NCBI GenBank assembly: GCA_934693135.1
Contig: CAKUVA010000008.1
Coordinates: 1-64,000 of the forward strand
DNA length: 64,000 nucleotides
Reading direction: 5' to 3'
From: an uncultured Bacteroidales bacterium
GTDB taxonomy: Bacteria > Bacteroidota > Bacteroidia > Bacteroidales > UBA932
Part shown: positions 9,906 to 18,589 of the stretch, piece by piece
How the letters are laid out: every line of letters begins with the position of its first letter
Numbering within the stretch: the first letter of the stretch is position 1
Translations under genes and position numbers: made by a program
The notes under the pieces: generated by a model
What the model was told of the DNA's origin: nothing
Database searches by the model: none
What the model saw: the letters and a program-made list of their open reading frames with translations, nothing else

Positions 9906-10759
9906 TGCAGAAAGTAGCGATACTCCTCACTGTTCATAACAGAAGAGAAAAAACACTTGAATGCCTGCATGATTGCTATCAGCAGATAGACTCGATGAAG
10001 GGGGATGACTCATATTCCTTTTCTGTGTATTTGGTGGATGACGGAAGTACTGATGGAACTTCTGAAGCTGTTATGGATATGTTTCCGCAGACTCATATCA
10101 TAAAGGGTGACGGTAGCCTTTTTTGGAATCAAGGAATGCGCCTTGCATGGAAGACTGCTGCGGAAGAAGGACAGGATTTCTACCTTTGGCTTAATGATGA
10201 TACTATCATGAAGGAGGGTGCGCTCTCATGCATCATGGAGACATCATTGTTTCTCAGACATAGAGCGATAGTGGTTGGCACGGCTGTTAATGCTCAAGGA
10301 AAATTAAGTTATGGTGGGCGCAGTCGTTCGGGGAAAATAATAGCTCCCGATCCTGTGATTCCTGTTCCGTGTTATACGTTCAATGGAAATTTAGTTCTTG
10401 TTCCATCACATGTGTATAAGGTGCTTGGTAACCTGGAGGAAAGATATCGACATGGTTTCGGTGATTACGACTATGGCGTGAGGGCTGTGAAAGCCAAGGT
10501 AGTCCGTGTCGTGGCTCCTGGGATATTGTGCGAATGTGATCGTAATATTGGAATTCCTAAATGGAGGAATGGCTCATATCCGCTTAAAATGCGTATTAAG
10601 TATCTGTGTGGGCCTAAAGGACGTCCGCCACGGGAGCAGTTCCTTTATGATTGCCGCAGTCAGGGTATCCTGTTCGCGGTGATGCATGCTATGTCAATCT
10701 TTGTTAAGGTGCTGTTTCCCAAAAAGAGACAGGTTAATGATTCTGCAAAAGTGAAATAG
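9902..10759 (+). CDS. Family 2 glycosyltransferase
   Basis: The 285-residue protein has the GT-A fold of family 2. It starts [18 protein letters not shown], has a nucleotide-binding [10 protein letters not shown] motif at about 45-53, and a LNDDT metal-binding DxD-like site near residue 99. It overlaps the lepA stop by four bases, which suggests coupled translation. The acceptor is unknown. Proximity to the DUF2723 transferase allows a shared role in surface glycosylation, but that is inference. The start could be the first or the second of two adjacent ATG codons. Confidence 0.9.
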   Translation: MMQKVAILLTVHNRREKTLECLHDCYQQIDSMKGDDSYSFSVYLVDDGSTDGTSEAVMDMFPQTHIIKGDGSLFWNQGMRLAWKTAAEEGQDFYLWLNDDTIMKEGALSCIMETSLFLRHRAIVVGTAVNAQGKLSYGGRSRSGKIIAPDPVIPVPCYTFNGNLVLVPSHVYKVLGNLEERYRHGFGDYDYGVRAVKAKVVRVVAPGILCECDRNIGIPKWRNGSYPLKMRIKYLCGPKGRPPREQFLYDCRSQGILFAVMHAMSIFVKVLFPKKRQVNDSAKVK

Positions 10760-10776
10760 ACAAAATCTGTAATGCG

Positions 10777-11685
10777 ATGAAAAAAATTCTTTTTTATATA
10801 AAGTCAATGCGTCTGAGGACATTACCTCTCTCTCTGGCTGGTGTATGTCTCGGCATCATGCTTGCGGCGGCTGATTTTCGTATCAGTTGGAAAGTAGCAT
10901 TGCTTGTTATGCTTACAACATGTTGTCTTCAGATTTTGTCCAATATTTCCAATGAACTTGGTGATGTTCTTAGTGGTGTGGATACAGATGAACGTCAAGG
11001 CCCTCAATATTCTATGGGTGAAGGGGGGCTTTCTATATCGGAAATGAAGAGTTTTATAAAAATAATGGCTGTGGCTTGCGCATTGAGTGGTCTTTTAATG
11101 CTTCAGGCTTCGTTTGGTACTCTTTTCTCCATCGAACCATTGTGCCTAATTGCCCTCGGGGCAGCGGCCATAGGCGGAGCCATTAAATATACATTAGGGC
11201 GTAACCCATATGGATATAGGGGACTGGGAGATATATCAGTGTTTATCTTTTTCGGTATAGTATCGGTTCTTGGATCATATTTCGTAGTCGCTCATACTAT
11301 TCCTAGTCGGTTTTTGATTCTGCCAGCATGTGCAATTGGTTTTTTTAGTGTCGGAGTCTTGAATGTGAATAATATACGAGATATGAAAACAGATGCGGGA
11401 CTTCGTGTTACAACTCCTTTGAGGATTGGTTTGAAAAATGCGAGGATTTACCATACTATACTTATAGTTGGTGGCTGGGTGTTTCTCCTCGTTTTCAATC
11501 TTATGCGTTTCCCTGACCCATGGCACTATCTTTTTTTGGTTACTCTGCCTCTTTTTTTCATACATCTAAGAGGAGTATGGACTAAGACAGAGAGGGCTTT
11601 GGATCCGATGCTTCCACTTCTTGTGATGTCCACATTTGCGTTATCTTTGCTTATGGGCTTAGGCTACCTTATTTTCCTTTTCTGA
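10777..11685 (+). CDS. menA: 1,4-dihydroxy-2-naphthoate polyprenyltransferase (MenA-like, UbiA family)
   Basis: This membrane enzyme attaches the polyprenyl tail in menaquinone synthesis. The 302-residue protein shows both Asp-rich motifs of the UbiA family: NISNELGDVLSGVD at about 56-69 and NNIRDMKTDAG near residues 197-207. About eight hydrophobic segments surround them. The opening KSMRLRTLPLSLAGVCLG is typical of MenA rather than of UbiA or haem O synthase. It sits between the glycosyltransferase (17 bases) and the nitroreductase (one base). A polyprenyl synthetase that could supply the tail lies at 60923-61897. Confidence 0.9.
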   Translation: MKKILFYIKSMRLRTLPLSLAGVCLGIMLAAADFRISWKVALLVMLTTCCLQILSNISNELGDVLSGVDTDERQGPQYSMGEGGLSISEMKSFIKIMAVACALSGLLMLQASFGTLFSIEPLCLIALGAAAIGGAIKYTLGRNPYGYRGLGDISVFIFFGIVSVLGSYFVVAHTIPSRFLILPACAIGFFSVGVLNVNNIRDMKTDAGLRVTTPLRIGLKNARIYHTILIVGGWVFLLVFNLMRFPDPWHYLFLVTLPLFFIHLRGVWTKTERALDPMLPLLVMSTFALSLLMGLGYLIFLF

Positions 11686-11686
11686 T

Positions 11687-12310
11687 ATGGCTGACAATTA
11701 TCTTGAAAAACGCTATGAAGAGGTCTTTGGGGCTGGTGCGAAAAAGACTACTGCCAGACATCCTTATCCTTCATTGAATACATTGTTGGTCAAAAATAGA
11801 AGTTATAGACGTTATCGTCAGGACTATGTCGCTGATAAAGGTGTGCTTGAGACCATTGTGTCTGTCAATGCAAAGGTGGCTTCAGCGATGAATCGCCAGG
11901 CCCTTCGATTTCATATAGTGAATGATCTGGAATCTGTTGATTTGCTCAAGAAGGTATTGTTTCGTGAAGAGATAAGACCAGAAGCAGCTACTGCATACAT
12001 TATTGTTTATAGTTTCATACCTGAAGATAGGTACATTGACATTGACCTTGGAATATCACTTCAGAGTATGGCATTGAAAGCGACTGAACTTGGCCTTGGT
12101 TGTCTTATAAAGGGTAACATTGACAGAGATAAGCTGCGTGTCTTATTCTCGGAATTTTCTAATATGGAACCATTAGCTGTTTTGTGCATTGGTAAGAGTT
12201 CAGAGAGTGTCTTTCTGAAGCCTGTTGACAATAATTCTGAGCTTTCACCATATTCTAAGGAAGGCGTTCATTATGTGCCTAAATTGCAACCGAACGACCT
12301 TATCATCTAA
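11687..12310 (+). CDS. Nitroreductase-family flavoprotein
   Basis: The protein is 207 residues. The N-terminal part has the family-typical NRSYRRY segment for FMN phosphate binding, then IVSVNAKVASAMNRQALRFHIV. The middle part has DLGISLQSMALKATELGLGCLIKG, the usual helix of the nitroreductase dimer interface. Such enzymes reduce nitro compounds, quinones or flavins with NAD(P)H. The gene begins one base after the menA stop, so a link to quinone metabolism is possible but unproven. It ends the operon that starts at 4944. Confidence 0.88.
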   Translation: MADNYLEKRYEEVFGAGAKKTTARHPYPSLNTLLVKNRSYRRYRQDYVADKGVLETIVSVNAKVASAMNRQALRFHIVNDLESVDLLKKVLFREEIRPEAATAYIIVYSFIPEDRYIDIDLGISLQSMALKATELGLGCLIKGNIDRDKLRVLFSEFSNMEPLAVLCIGKSSESVFLKPVDNNSELSPYSKEGVHYVPKLQPNDLII

Positions 12311-12376
12311 ATGCCAATCTTCTGCCTTGTATTCAGGTTCTGTATAATATGCAACTCAGTTGCAGTGGAGTTTTGC

Positions 12377-12384
12377 TATATTTG
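12377..12384 (+). promoter_or_regulatory. -7 promoter element of the metal-efflux operon
   Basis: TATATTTG fully matches TAnnTTTG and lies 19 bases before the ATG at 12404. A -33 TTTG is not clear. The position supports 12404 as the start of the His-rich gene. Confidence 0.6.
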
Positions 12385-12403
12385 CAAAGTTGTTACAAGG
12401 AAT

Positions 12404-12811
12404 ATGCGGACAATTATATCTAAAATGATGATGTTTATGGCGGCATTTATAATGCTGCTAATGTCTGCTATTCCGCATCATCATCATTGTACTGAGGCTG
12501 AAACTATCAGGCACATTGATTATATCTGCTTTGCAGCCGATGAGACATGCGAAGATGGGGATGATGACCATGATATGGAAGATCACCAGCATCATGAAAT
12601 TTGTCTTCATTCAATAGTCACGCTTCTTGAGCGAGTTATGCGGTTGCCTTTCATTCAATCAGTTTGTGCAGCTATCATTCCGTGTGTACTCATGTCTGAG
12701 GCACAGGCGACCAATTGTAAGATATATTCTGAAATCCCTGTTCGAGAAAAACTTCCAGCGGCGTGGTTTGGCTTGTCTACGGGCTTCCGCGCTCCTCCTG
12801 TATCTGCATGA
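12404..12811 (+). CDS. His-rich small secreted/membrane protein (DUF6769-like)
   Basis: This 135-residue protein opens with a hydrophobic signal or anchor (about 1-22) directly followed by PHHHHCTEAE. A second cluster, DHDMEDHQHHEICLH, lies at about residues 59-73. The His and Cys clusters suggest metal binding in the periplasm. It resembles the DUF6769 group found before RND metal-efflux genes in Bacteroidales; that name is recalled, not checked. The frame opens earlier at 12311, but the promoter element at 12377 and the signal peptide favour 12404. It is the first gene of the operon and may act as a metal scavenger or sensor accessory (inference). Confidence 0.7.
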   Translation: MRTIISKMMMFMAAFIMLLMSAIPHHHHCTEAETIRHIDYICFAADETCEDGDDDHDMEDHQHHEICLHSIVTLLERVMRLPFIQSVCAAIIPCVLMSEAQATNCKIYSEIPVREKLPAAWFGLSTGFRAPPVSA

Positions 12812-12883
12812 TTGTGACTGCACGACGGGATGTCATGCGGTTCGAACTATATTAAACAATCACTGATTATCAATGAAATATGA

Positions 12884-12916
12884 ATTCCAAATGTCGCTAT
12901 CTATGATATTTGGAAT
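12884..12916. promoter_or_regulatory. Inverted repeat in the leader of the adaptor gene
   Basis: ATTCCAAATGT (12884-12894) is the reverse complement of ATATTTGGAAT (12906-12916), with one wobble position and an 11-base centre. It lies 50 bases before the adaptor start and overlaps a GATATTTG sequence that is one base away from a -7 element. It could be an operator or an RNA hairpin. There is no T-run, so it is not a classic terminator. Confidence 0.4.
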
Positions 12917-12966
12917 ATGTAATTGGTTGATATTAAATATTCGGATACATACTCAATATAGAAATC

Positions 12967-14160
12967 ATGAAATTTTTACCATATCATATAATGGTTGCTA
13001 TGCTTCTCTTATTGGCAGGGTGCGGCAACCACAAGAATATTTCTGAAGTCCACGACCATGATGAGGGAACCGAGGCGCACGACCACGCTGGCCATGATGA
13101 AGAACATGCACATGAAGAGCATAAGCATGCTCATGGTGTTATTGAATTCACAGAAGCACAGGCAGAATCCGCAGGCTTGGAAACGGAGACTGTCGCTATG
13201 GGGAAATTCAGCTCTGTTATACGCACAAGTGGGGAGATTCTTCCAGCACAAGGCGATGAAAGTACCATTATTGCCACTACTTCGGGAGTCGTGACGCTTG
13301 GAAGTGCGGATAAACTGCTATTGGGAACAAAAGTCGTGAAAGGAGCTTCCGTGGCTACGATTTCATCATCTCAAATGGCTGAGGGAGATCCTGTAGCCAA
13401 GGCCTATGCTGAATATGAGGCTGCAAAAAAAGCTTTTGAAAGAGCAGAAGGTCTTCTTAAAATCAATGCGATTTCGCAAAAAGCTTATGACCAAGCCATG
13501 AAAGATTATGAAACATCCAAGTCTGGGTACGAGGCTTATAATGGAAAGATAGACTCTCGTGGGCTTTCTGTAGTATCTCCATTGACAGGATATATAACTC
13601 AGGTTCTTGTGAATGATGGAGATTATGTGACCGCAGGGCAGCCTATTGCTTCGGTTAGCCAGAATCAGAGACTTCAACTGCGTGCTGATGTTCCTGAAAC
13701 TCAATGGACAATAGTCTCTAAAATAAGTGGAGCTAATTTTAAACCATCTTATTCCTCTGAAACATATAGCATAAAAGCTCTTGGCGGACACGTTGTCTCT
13801 GTTGGTAGGGTCGCAGCGCAAGGTTCATTTTATATTCCTGTCATATTCGAGTTTAACAATACTGGAAACTTTATTCCCGGAGCTTTCTGTGAAATATATC
13901 TTATTGCAGAACAGAAGGATAATGTGATATCAATTCCAGAGACAGCATTAACTGAAGAGCAGGGAGCCTATTTTGTATATGTCAATATTCATGATGACGA
14001 ATACCGCAAACAGGAGGTCAAAATAGGGGAGACTGACGGAATCCGTCGGGAAATTCTTAAAGGGTTGAATGTCGGTGATGTGGTTGTTACACGCGGTGCA
14101 GTTCAAGTCAAGCTTGCTTCTGTCAAGGGAACGATTCCGGGACATACACATAATCATTAA
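12967..14160 (+). CDS. RND efflux periplasmic adaptor lipoprotein with His-rich N-terminus (CzcB-like)
   Basis: This membrane-fusion protein links an inner-membrane RND pump to an outer-membrane channel. Its 397 residues begin with a lipoprotein signal (LAGC, residues 16-19). A His/Asp/Glu-rich stretch follows at about 23-59, including AHDHAGHDEEHAHEEHKHAH, which probably binds Zn, Co or Cd ions. Then come a barrel-sandwich part, a helical hairpin (EYEAAKKAFERAEGLL) and a beta barrel ending with GDVVVTRGAVQVK. A short His tail (PGHTHNH) closes the protein. It is 11 bases upstream of the pump gene. Metal export is well supported; the exact ion is not. Confidence 0.9.
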   Translation: MKFLPYHIMVAMLLLLAGCGNHKNISEVHDHDEGTEAHDHAGHDEEHAHEEHKHAHGVIEFTEAQAESAGLETETVAMGKFSSVIRTSGEILPAQGDESTIIATTSGVVTLGSADKLLLGTKVVKGASVATISSSQMAEGDPVAKAYAEYEAAKKAFERAEGLLKINAISQKAYDQAMKDYETSKSGYEAYNGKIDSRGLSVVSPLTGYITQVLVNDGDYVTAGQPIASVSQNQRLQLRADVPETQWTIVSKISGANFKPSYSSETYSIKALGGHVVSVGRVAAQGSFYIPVIFEFNNTGNFIPGAFCEIYLIAEQKDNVISIPETALTEEQGAYFVYVNIHDDEYRKQEVKIGETDGIRREILKGLNVGDVVVTRGAVQVKLASVKGTIPGHTHNH

Positions 14161-14171
14161 TAGACAATGCT

Positions 14172-17100
14172 ATGCTTGATAAGATAATAAGGTTTTCATT
14201 GAGGAATCGGTTGTTTATATTGATGGCGGCCGTACTCCTAATATTCGGAGGCCTCTACACCACTAAACATATGGATGTAGATGTGTTTCCAGATCTTAAT
14301 GCCCCTACTGTCGTGGTGATGACCGAGGCGACAGGAATGGCCTCAGAGGAAGTCGAAAGACTGGTGACATTTCCCGTGGAAACAGCTGTGAATGGAGCTA
14401 CGGATGTAAGGAGGGTACGCTCATCGTCCACTACCGGATTTTCTGTCGTATGGGTGGAATTTGATTGGGGAACAGATATTTATAGGGATCGTCAGATTGT
14501 TTCGGAGAAACTTGCAGAGGTCGGTGAATCATTGCCTCCGACTTGCGGAAAACCGACATTAGGCCCACAATCGTCTATTCTCGGTGAGGTGCTGATAATC
14601 GGCCTCACATCAGATGAGACTTCTATGCAAGATTTACGTACAATAGCGGACTGGACCATTAGACCGCGTTTACTTTCATTGGGCGGAGTTGCGCAAGTGG
14701 CTGTGCTTGGAGGTGATATAAAAGAGTATCAAATCTTGCTATCTCCTGAAAAAATGCGCCATTATGGCATTTCTCTACAAGAGGTGATGGCGGCCACTCA
14801 GGACATGAATCGTAACTCTGCAGGAGGAGTTCTTTATGAGTATGGAAATGAATATATCATTAGAGGAGTTCTTTCTACTAATAATGCAGAGGCTCTCGGT
14901 CGTACTGTCGTAAAGATGGATGGGGACGCACATATAATGCTTGACAATATCGCTGAAATCAAGGCTGGAGCGAAGTCTCCGAAGCTCGGAACAGCTTCAC
15001 ATAGGGGGAAACCTGCTGTTTTGATGACGGTTACTAAGCAACCTAATGCCAGCACGATAGACCTTACTGCTAAACTGGACAAAGCGGTTGAGGAACTCAA
15101 GATGCAGCTGCCTGCAGATGTTCATGTAGCTACAGACATCTTTCGCCAGCAGAAATTCATTGACAGCTCCATTGACAATATAAAGAAGTCTCTCTACGAG
15201 GGCGCATTGTTTGTCATTATTGTGTTGTTCTTCTTCTTGATGAATGTCCGCACGACTGTGATTTCGCTCGTGACGATACCTCTATCTCTTCTCGTGTCTA
15301 TATTGACATTGAAATTTATGGGATTAACTATCAATACGATGAGTATAGGTGGTATGGCTATAGCTATCGGCTCCTTGGTTGATGATGCGATAGTTGATGT
15401 GGAAAACGTGTTCAAGCATTTGCGTCAGAACCGCAAACTGTCAGAGATGGAACGTAAGCCTATCCTTGAGGTCGTGTTTAATGCCTCTCGCGAGGTACGT
15501 CTCCCGATACTCAACTCCACATTTATCATTGTAGTCAGCTTTATCCCTCTCTTCTTCCTTACCGGAATGGAAGGTCGTATGCTGAAACCACTTGGAATTG
15601 CCTTCATCACAGCACTTTTTGCCTCTACATTGGTTGCATTGACATTAACTCCAGTCCTTTGCAGTTTCCTTCTTGGAAGTGCAAATAGTGACAAGACAGG
15701 CAAGGATCCTATTTTGGTTAGATGGCTTCAGAAAGTCTATAATATCGCATTGGAGTGGGTTTTGGCACATAAGAAAATTACACTCGGCAGTGTCCTGACT
15801 TTGTTTGCTGTGGCTCTCGGCACCTTCTTCAGTCTCGGAAGTAGCTTCCTACCAGCATTTAACGAAGGTTCGTTCACTATCAATGTCAGTACTCTTCCTG
15901 GTGCATCCTTGGCAGAGTCTGACGATATCGGACGGCGTGCTGAGGAACTGCTTCTGACCGTGCCTGAGATAAAGACTGTCGCACGTAAAACAGGTCGAGC
16001 CGAACTTGATGAGCATGCTCTTGGTGTCAATGTTTCTGAAATTGAAGCTCCATTCGAACTTGAGAGACGTTCCAAGAAGGAAGTTGTAGCCGAAATTAGG
16101 ACCAAACTGAATACCCTTCCTGGTGTCAATGTGGAAATTGGTCAGCCGATATCGCATCGTATTGATGCTATGCTTTCTGGGACAAGAGCAAACATTGCTA
16201 TAAAACTTTTCGGTACGGATCTTAATAAGATGTTCACTATTGGAAATCAGATAAAGGCAGAAATTGCTAGCATTCCGGGAGTCGTGGACCTTAATGTGGA
16301 ACAACAGATAGAACGCCCTCAGCTTCAGATTGTTCCGAAGCGTGAAATGCTTGCTAAATATGGTATAACTCCATCAGAGTTTACGCAGATGGTGGAGGTA
16401 TATCTTGCAGGGTCTGAGGTTTCTCAAGTGTACGAAGGTAATCAGGTATTTGATCTTACGGTCAAGGCTGCGGATGATAGTAGGAACAATATTGAGGAAA
16501 TCAGGAATATCCCAGTAGACGCTGCTGGTGGTAAGATTCCGTTCGGTCAGATTGCGGAGATTCGTTCTGCTGCTGGTCCTAATACGATAAATCGTGAAAA
16601 TGTAGCACGTAAGATTGTGATATCAGCCAATGTCTCTGATGGCGATTTGCAAGGCGCTGTGAATCAGATTAGGAAAAAAATTCAGGATAATGTCGAACTT
16701 CCTGAAGGTTACCATGTAGAGTATGGCGGACAGTTCGAGAGCGCACAGTCGGCATCCAGGACATTGCTTATAACATCGCTCATGGCTATTATCGTGATAT
16801 TCTTGCTGCTCTACGGACAGTTTAAGGATATCCGTCAGGCTTCAGCGGTTCTACTGAATCTACCTCTCGCACTTATCGGAGGTGTATTTGCAATTTTCTT
16901 TGCGGATAAGATTATAAGCATTCCAGCCATCATAGGGTTTATATCGCTTTTCGGCATAGCCACTCGTAACGGCATGCTGCTTATTGACAGGTACAATGAA
17001 CTCCGAGGCGAAGGACTGCCCCTTCATGACGCTGTGATGCGTGGATCCCTTGACAGGCTGAATCCTATACTCATGACAGCATTGACCTCGGCTTTGGCGC

Positions 17101-17258
17101 TGATTCCTCTTGCTCTCGGCGGTGATCTTCCCGGCAATGAGATTCAGAGTCCTATGGCTAAGGTACTGTTGGGTGGTCTTTTGACCTCAACTATGCTGAA
17201 TGGATTCATTATACCTGTGGTGTATATACTTATTAGTAATCGCAAGATAAACAACTAA
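14172..17258 (+). CDS. Heavy-metal efflux RND pump (CzcA/CusA family)
   Basis: This is a proton-driven inner-membrane exporter of 1028 residues, normal for the HME-RND family. It has the expected start LDKIIRFSLRNRLFILM, two large periplasmic loops and twelve membrane segments. The fourth-segment signature reads SLVDDAIVDVENVF, which differs from the DGAV form of Zn/Co CzcA and the DAAIVMIEN form of Cu/Ag CusA. From memory this resembles an HME subgroup of undefined specificity (HME4), so the ion cannot be assigned from the motif. The His-rich partner proteins favour Zn, Co or Cd. It is flanked by its adaptor and outer-membrane genes with 11-base gaps. Confidence 0.93.
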   Translation: MLDKIIRFSLRNRLFILMAAVLLIFGGLYTTKHMDVDVFPDLNAPTVVVMTEATGMASEEVERLVTFPVETAVNGATDVRRVRSSSTTGFSVVWVEFDWGTDIYRDRQIVSEKLAEVGESLPPTCGKPTLGPQSSILGEVLIIGLTSDETSMQDLRTIADWTIRPRLLSLGGVAQVAVLGGDIKEYQILLSPEKMRHYGISLQEVMAATQDMNRNSAGGVLYEYGNEYIIRGVLSTNNAEALGRTVVKMDGDAHIMLDNIAEIKAGAKSPKLGTASHRGKPAVLMTVTKQPNASTIDLTAKLDKAVEELKMQLPADVHVATDIFRQQKFIDSSIDNIKKSLYEGALFVIIVLFFFLMNVRTTVISLVTIPLSLLVSILTLKFMGLTINTMSIGGMAIAIGSLVDDAIVDVENVFKHLRQNRKLSEMERKPILEVVFNASREVRLPILNSTFIIVVSFIPLFFLTGMEGRMLKPLGIAFITALFASTLVALTLTPVLCSFLLGSANSDKTGKDPILVRWLQKVYNIALEWVLAHKKITLGSVLTLFAVALGTFFSLGSSFLPAFNEGSFTINVSTLPGASLAESDDIGRRAEELLLTVPEIKTVARKTGRAELDEHALGVNVSEIEAPFELERRSKKEVVAEIRTKLNTLPGVNVEIGQPISHRIDAMLSGTRANIAIKLFGTDLNKMFTIGNQIKAEIASIPGVVDLNVEQQIERPQLQIVPKREMLAKYGITPSEFTQMVEVYLAGSEVSQVYEGNQVFDLTVKAADDSRNNIEEIRNIPVDAAGGKIPFGQIAEIRSAAGPNTINRENVARKIVISANVSDGDLQGAVNQIRKKIQDNVELPEGYHVEYGGQFESAQSASRTLLITSLMAIIVIFLLLYGQFKDIRQASAVLLNLPLALIGGVFAIFFADKIISIPAIIGFISLFGIATRNGMLLIDRYNELRGEGLPLHDAVMRGSLDRLNPILMTALTSALALIPLALGGDLPGNEIQSPMAKVLLGGLLTSTMLNGFIIPVVYILISNRKINN

Positions 17259-17269
17259 AAGAAAGTAAT

Positions 17270-18457
17270 ATGAGTAAAAAATATATCTTCTTTACAGGCG
17301 TTGCCCTGCTGATGTCCCTATCTGTAGCTAAAGCGCAGGAAGCTGAAATTCTATCTCAGGTCGAGAAGAATAATACTGAACTGCAGGCATTGCGGAAACG
17401 TATTGACTCAGAAAAATATGGCTACAAGGCAGAGCGTGCATTGGAGGCTCCGGAGGTCGGCTTTGACTATCTATGGGGTAGCCCTGCTGATATAGGAAAT
17501 CGTAAAGATATTTCTGTAACTCAGAGCTTTGATATTGCTGCTCTTTCAGGTATACGTAGGAAAGTTAGTGAATCCAAGTCCGGATTATCGGATTTGAGTT
17601 ATTCATTGAACCGACAGAGGATTCTTCTTGAGGCACGGCAGATATGTATCCGCCTTATTTGGTGCAATGCAATGGACGCAGAATTGTCTTCTCGGCTAGC
17701 TCTTTCCGCCGAAATAGAGAAAGTTTGCAAAGAAATGTTTGCACGAGGAGAAATAGATGTAATTGAAACTAACAAGGCACATATCGCTTATCTCTCTCAG
17801 AAGAATGCATATTCTCGGAATATGACAGAAAAACAGGAACTTCTGTCTGAACTTCAGCGTCTTAATGGTGGTGAATATATCGAGTTTACAGAGTCTTCGT
17901 ATGATACCCCTGTCATGTTGCCGGCTGATTTTAATGTTTGGTATGCAGAGGCTTCGCAGAAGAGTCCAGAACTGAAGTATGCTAATCGCAATGTTGAGGT
18001 CAATGCTGCTGAGGCTAAGACTATTAAAATGGCTAACTGGCCGACACTTAAGGCTGGTTATATGGCGGAACTTGTAAAAGGAAGTAATTTTCGTGGACTG
18101 ACAGTCGGACTTGCTATTCCATTGTGGTCTGTACGTAGTCGCACTCGTCAAGCCAATTGCTTATTGGAAACGGCAAAATTAGATGAGAAGGATGTCAAGG
18201 CTCAGACGTATACGAGGCTGAAAGGCTTATATGAAAAAGCTGTCGGACTGAAATCTATGTCAGATGAGTTGTCCTCATCACTTGTAACAGCTCAAGAAGC
18301 TATGGCCTTGACTCGTAAAAAATTTGAAGATGGAGAGATCTCATTGTTGGACAATATAATGGAGCTTGGTCTCTATTATGCTATTGTGGATGAATCCCTT
18401 GCAGTATCCAGAGATTACCTCCTTGCTTATTCTGAACTGAATTCTTGGAGTCTATAA
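17270..18457 (+). CDS. TolC-family outer-membrane efflux protein
   Basis: The 395-residue protein has a signal peptide (1-22, ending AKAQ) and two long helical repeats typical of outer-membrane efflux channels, seen in the Leu/Ala/Glu-rich EILSQVEKNNTELQALRKRI and ARGEIDVIETNKAHIAYLSQ segments. It is somewhat short for TolC but normal for CzcC-like proteins. It starts 11 bases after the pump gene and completes the adaptor-pump-channel set. No terminator is obvious in the 130 bases that follow. Confidence 0.88.
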   Translation: MSKKYIFFTGVALLMSLSVAKAQEAEILSQVEKNNTELQALRKRIDSEKYGYKAERALEAPEVGFDYLWGSPADIGNRKDISVTQSFDIAALSGIRRKVSESKSGLSDLSYSLNRQRILLEARQICIRLIWCNAMDAELSSRLALSAEIEKVCKEMFARGEIDVIETNKAHIAYLSQKNAYSRNMTEKQELLSELQRLNGGEYIEFTESSYDTPVMLPADFNVWYAEASQKSPELKYANRNVEVNAAEAKTIKMANWPTLKAGYMAELVKGSNFRGLTVGLAIPLWSVRSRTRQANCLLETAKLDEKDVKAQTYTRLKGLYEKAVGLKSMSDELSSSLVTAQEAMALTRKKFEDGEISLLDNIMELGLYYAIVDESLAVSRDYLLAYSELNSWSL

Positions 18458-18589
18458 TTGATTAATCTATAGAAAAAGAGCAAAATTATCAGCTTAATAC
18501 TTGGAAAAACGGCATAGTTGCCTTATTTTTACAATAGAAAAGCGGCAATCGCAGGGTTGATATGCTGAAAACATAATAAGAATGGTTTT

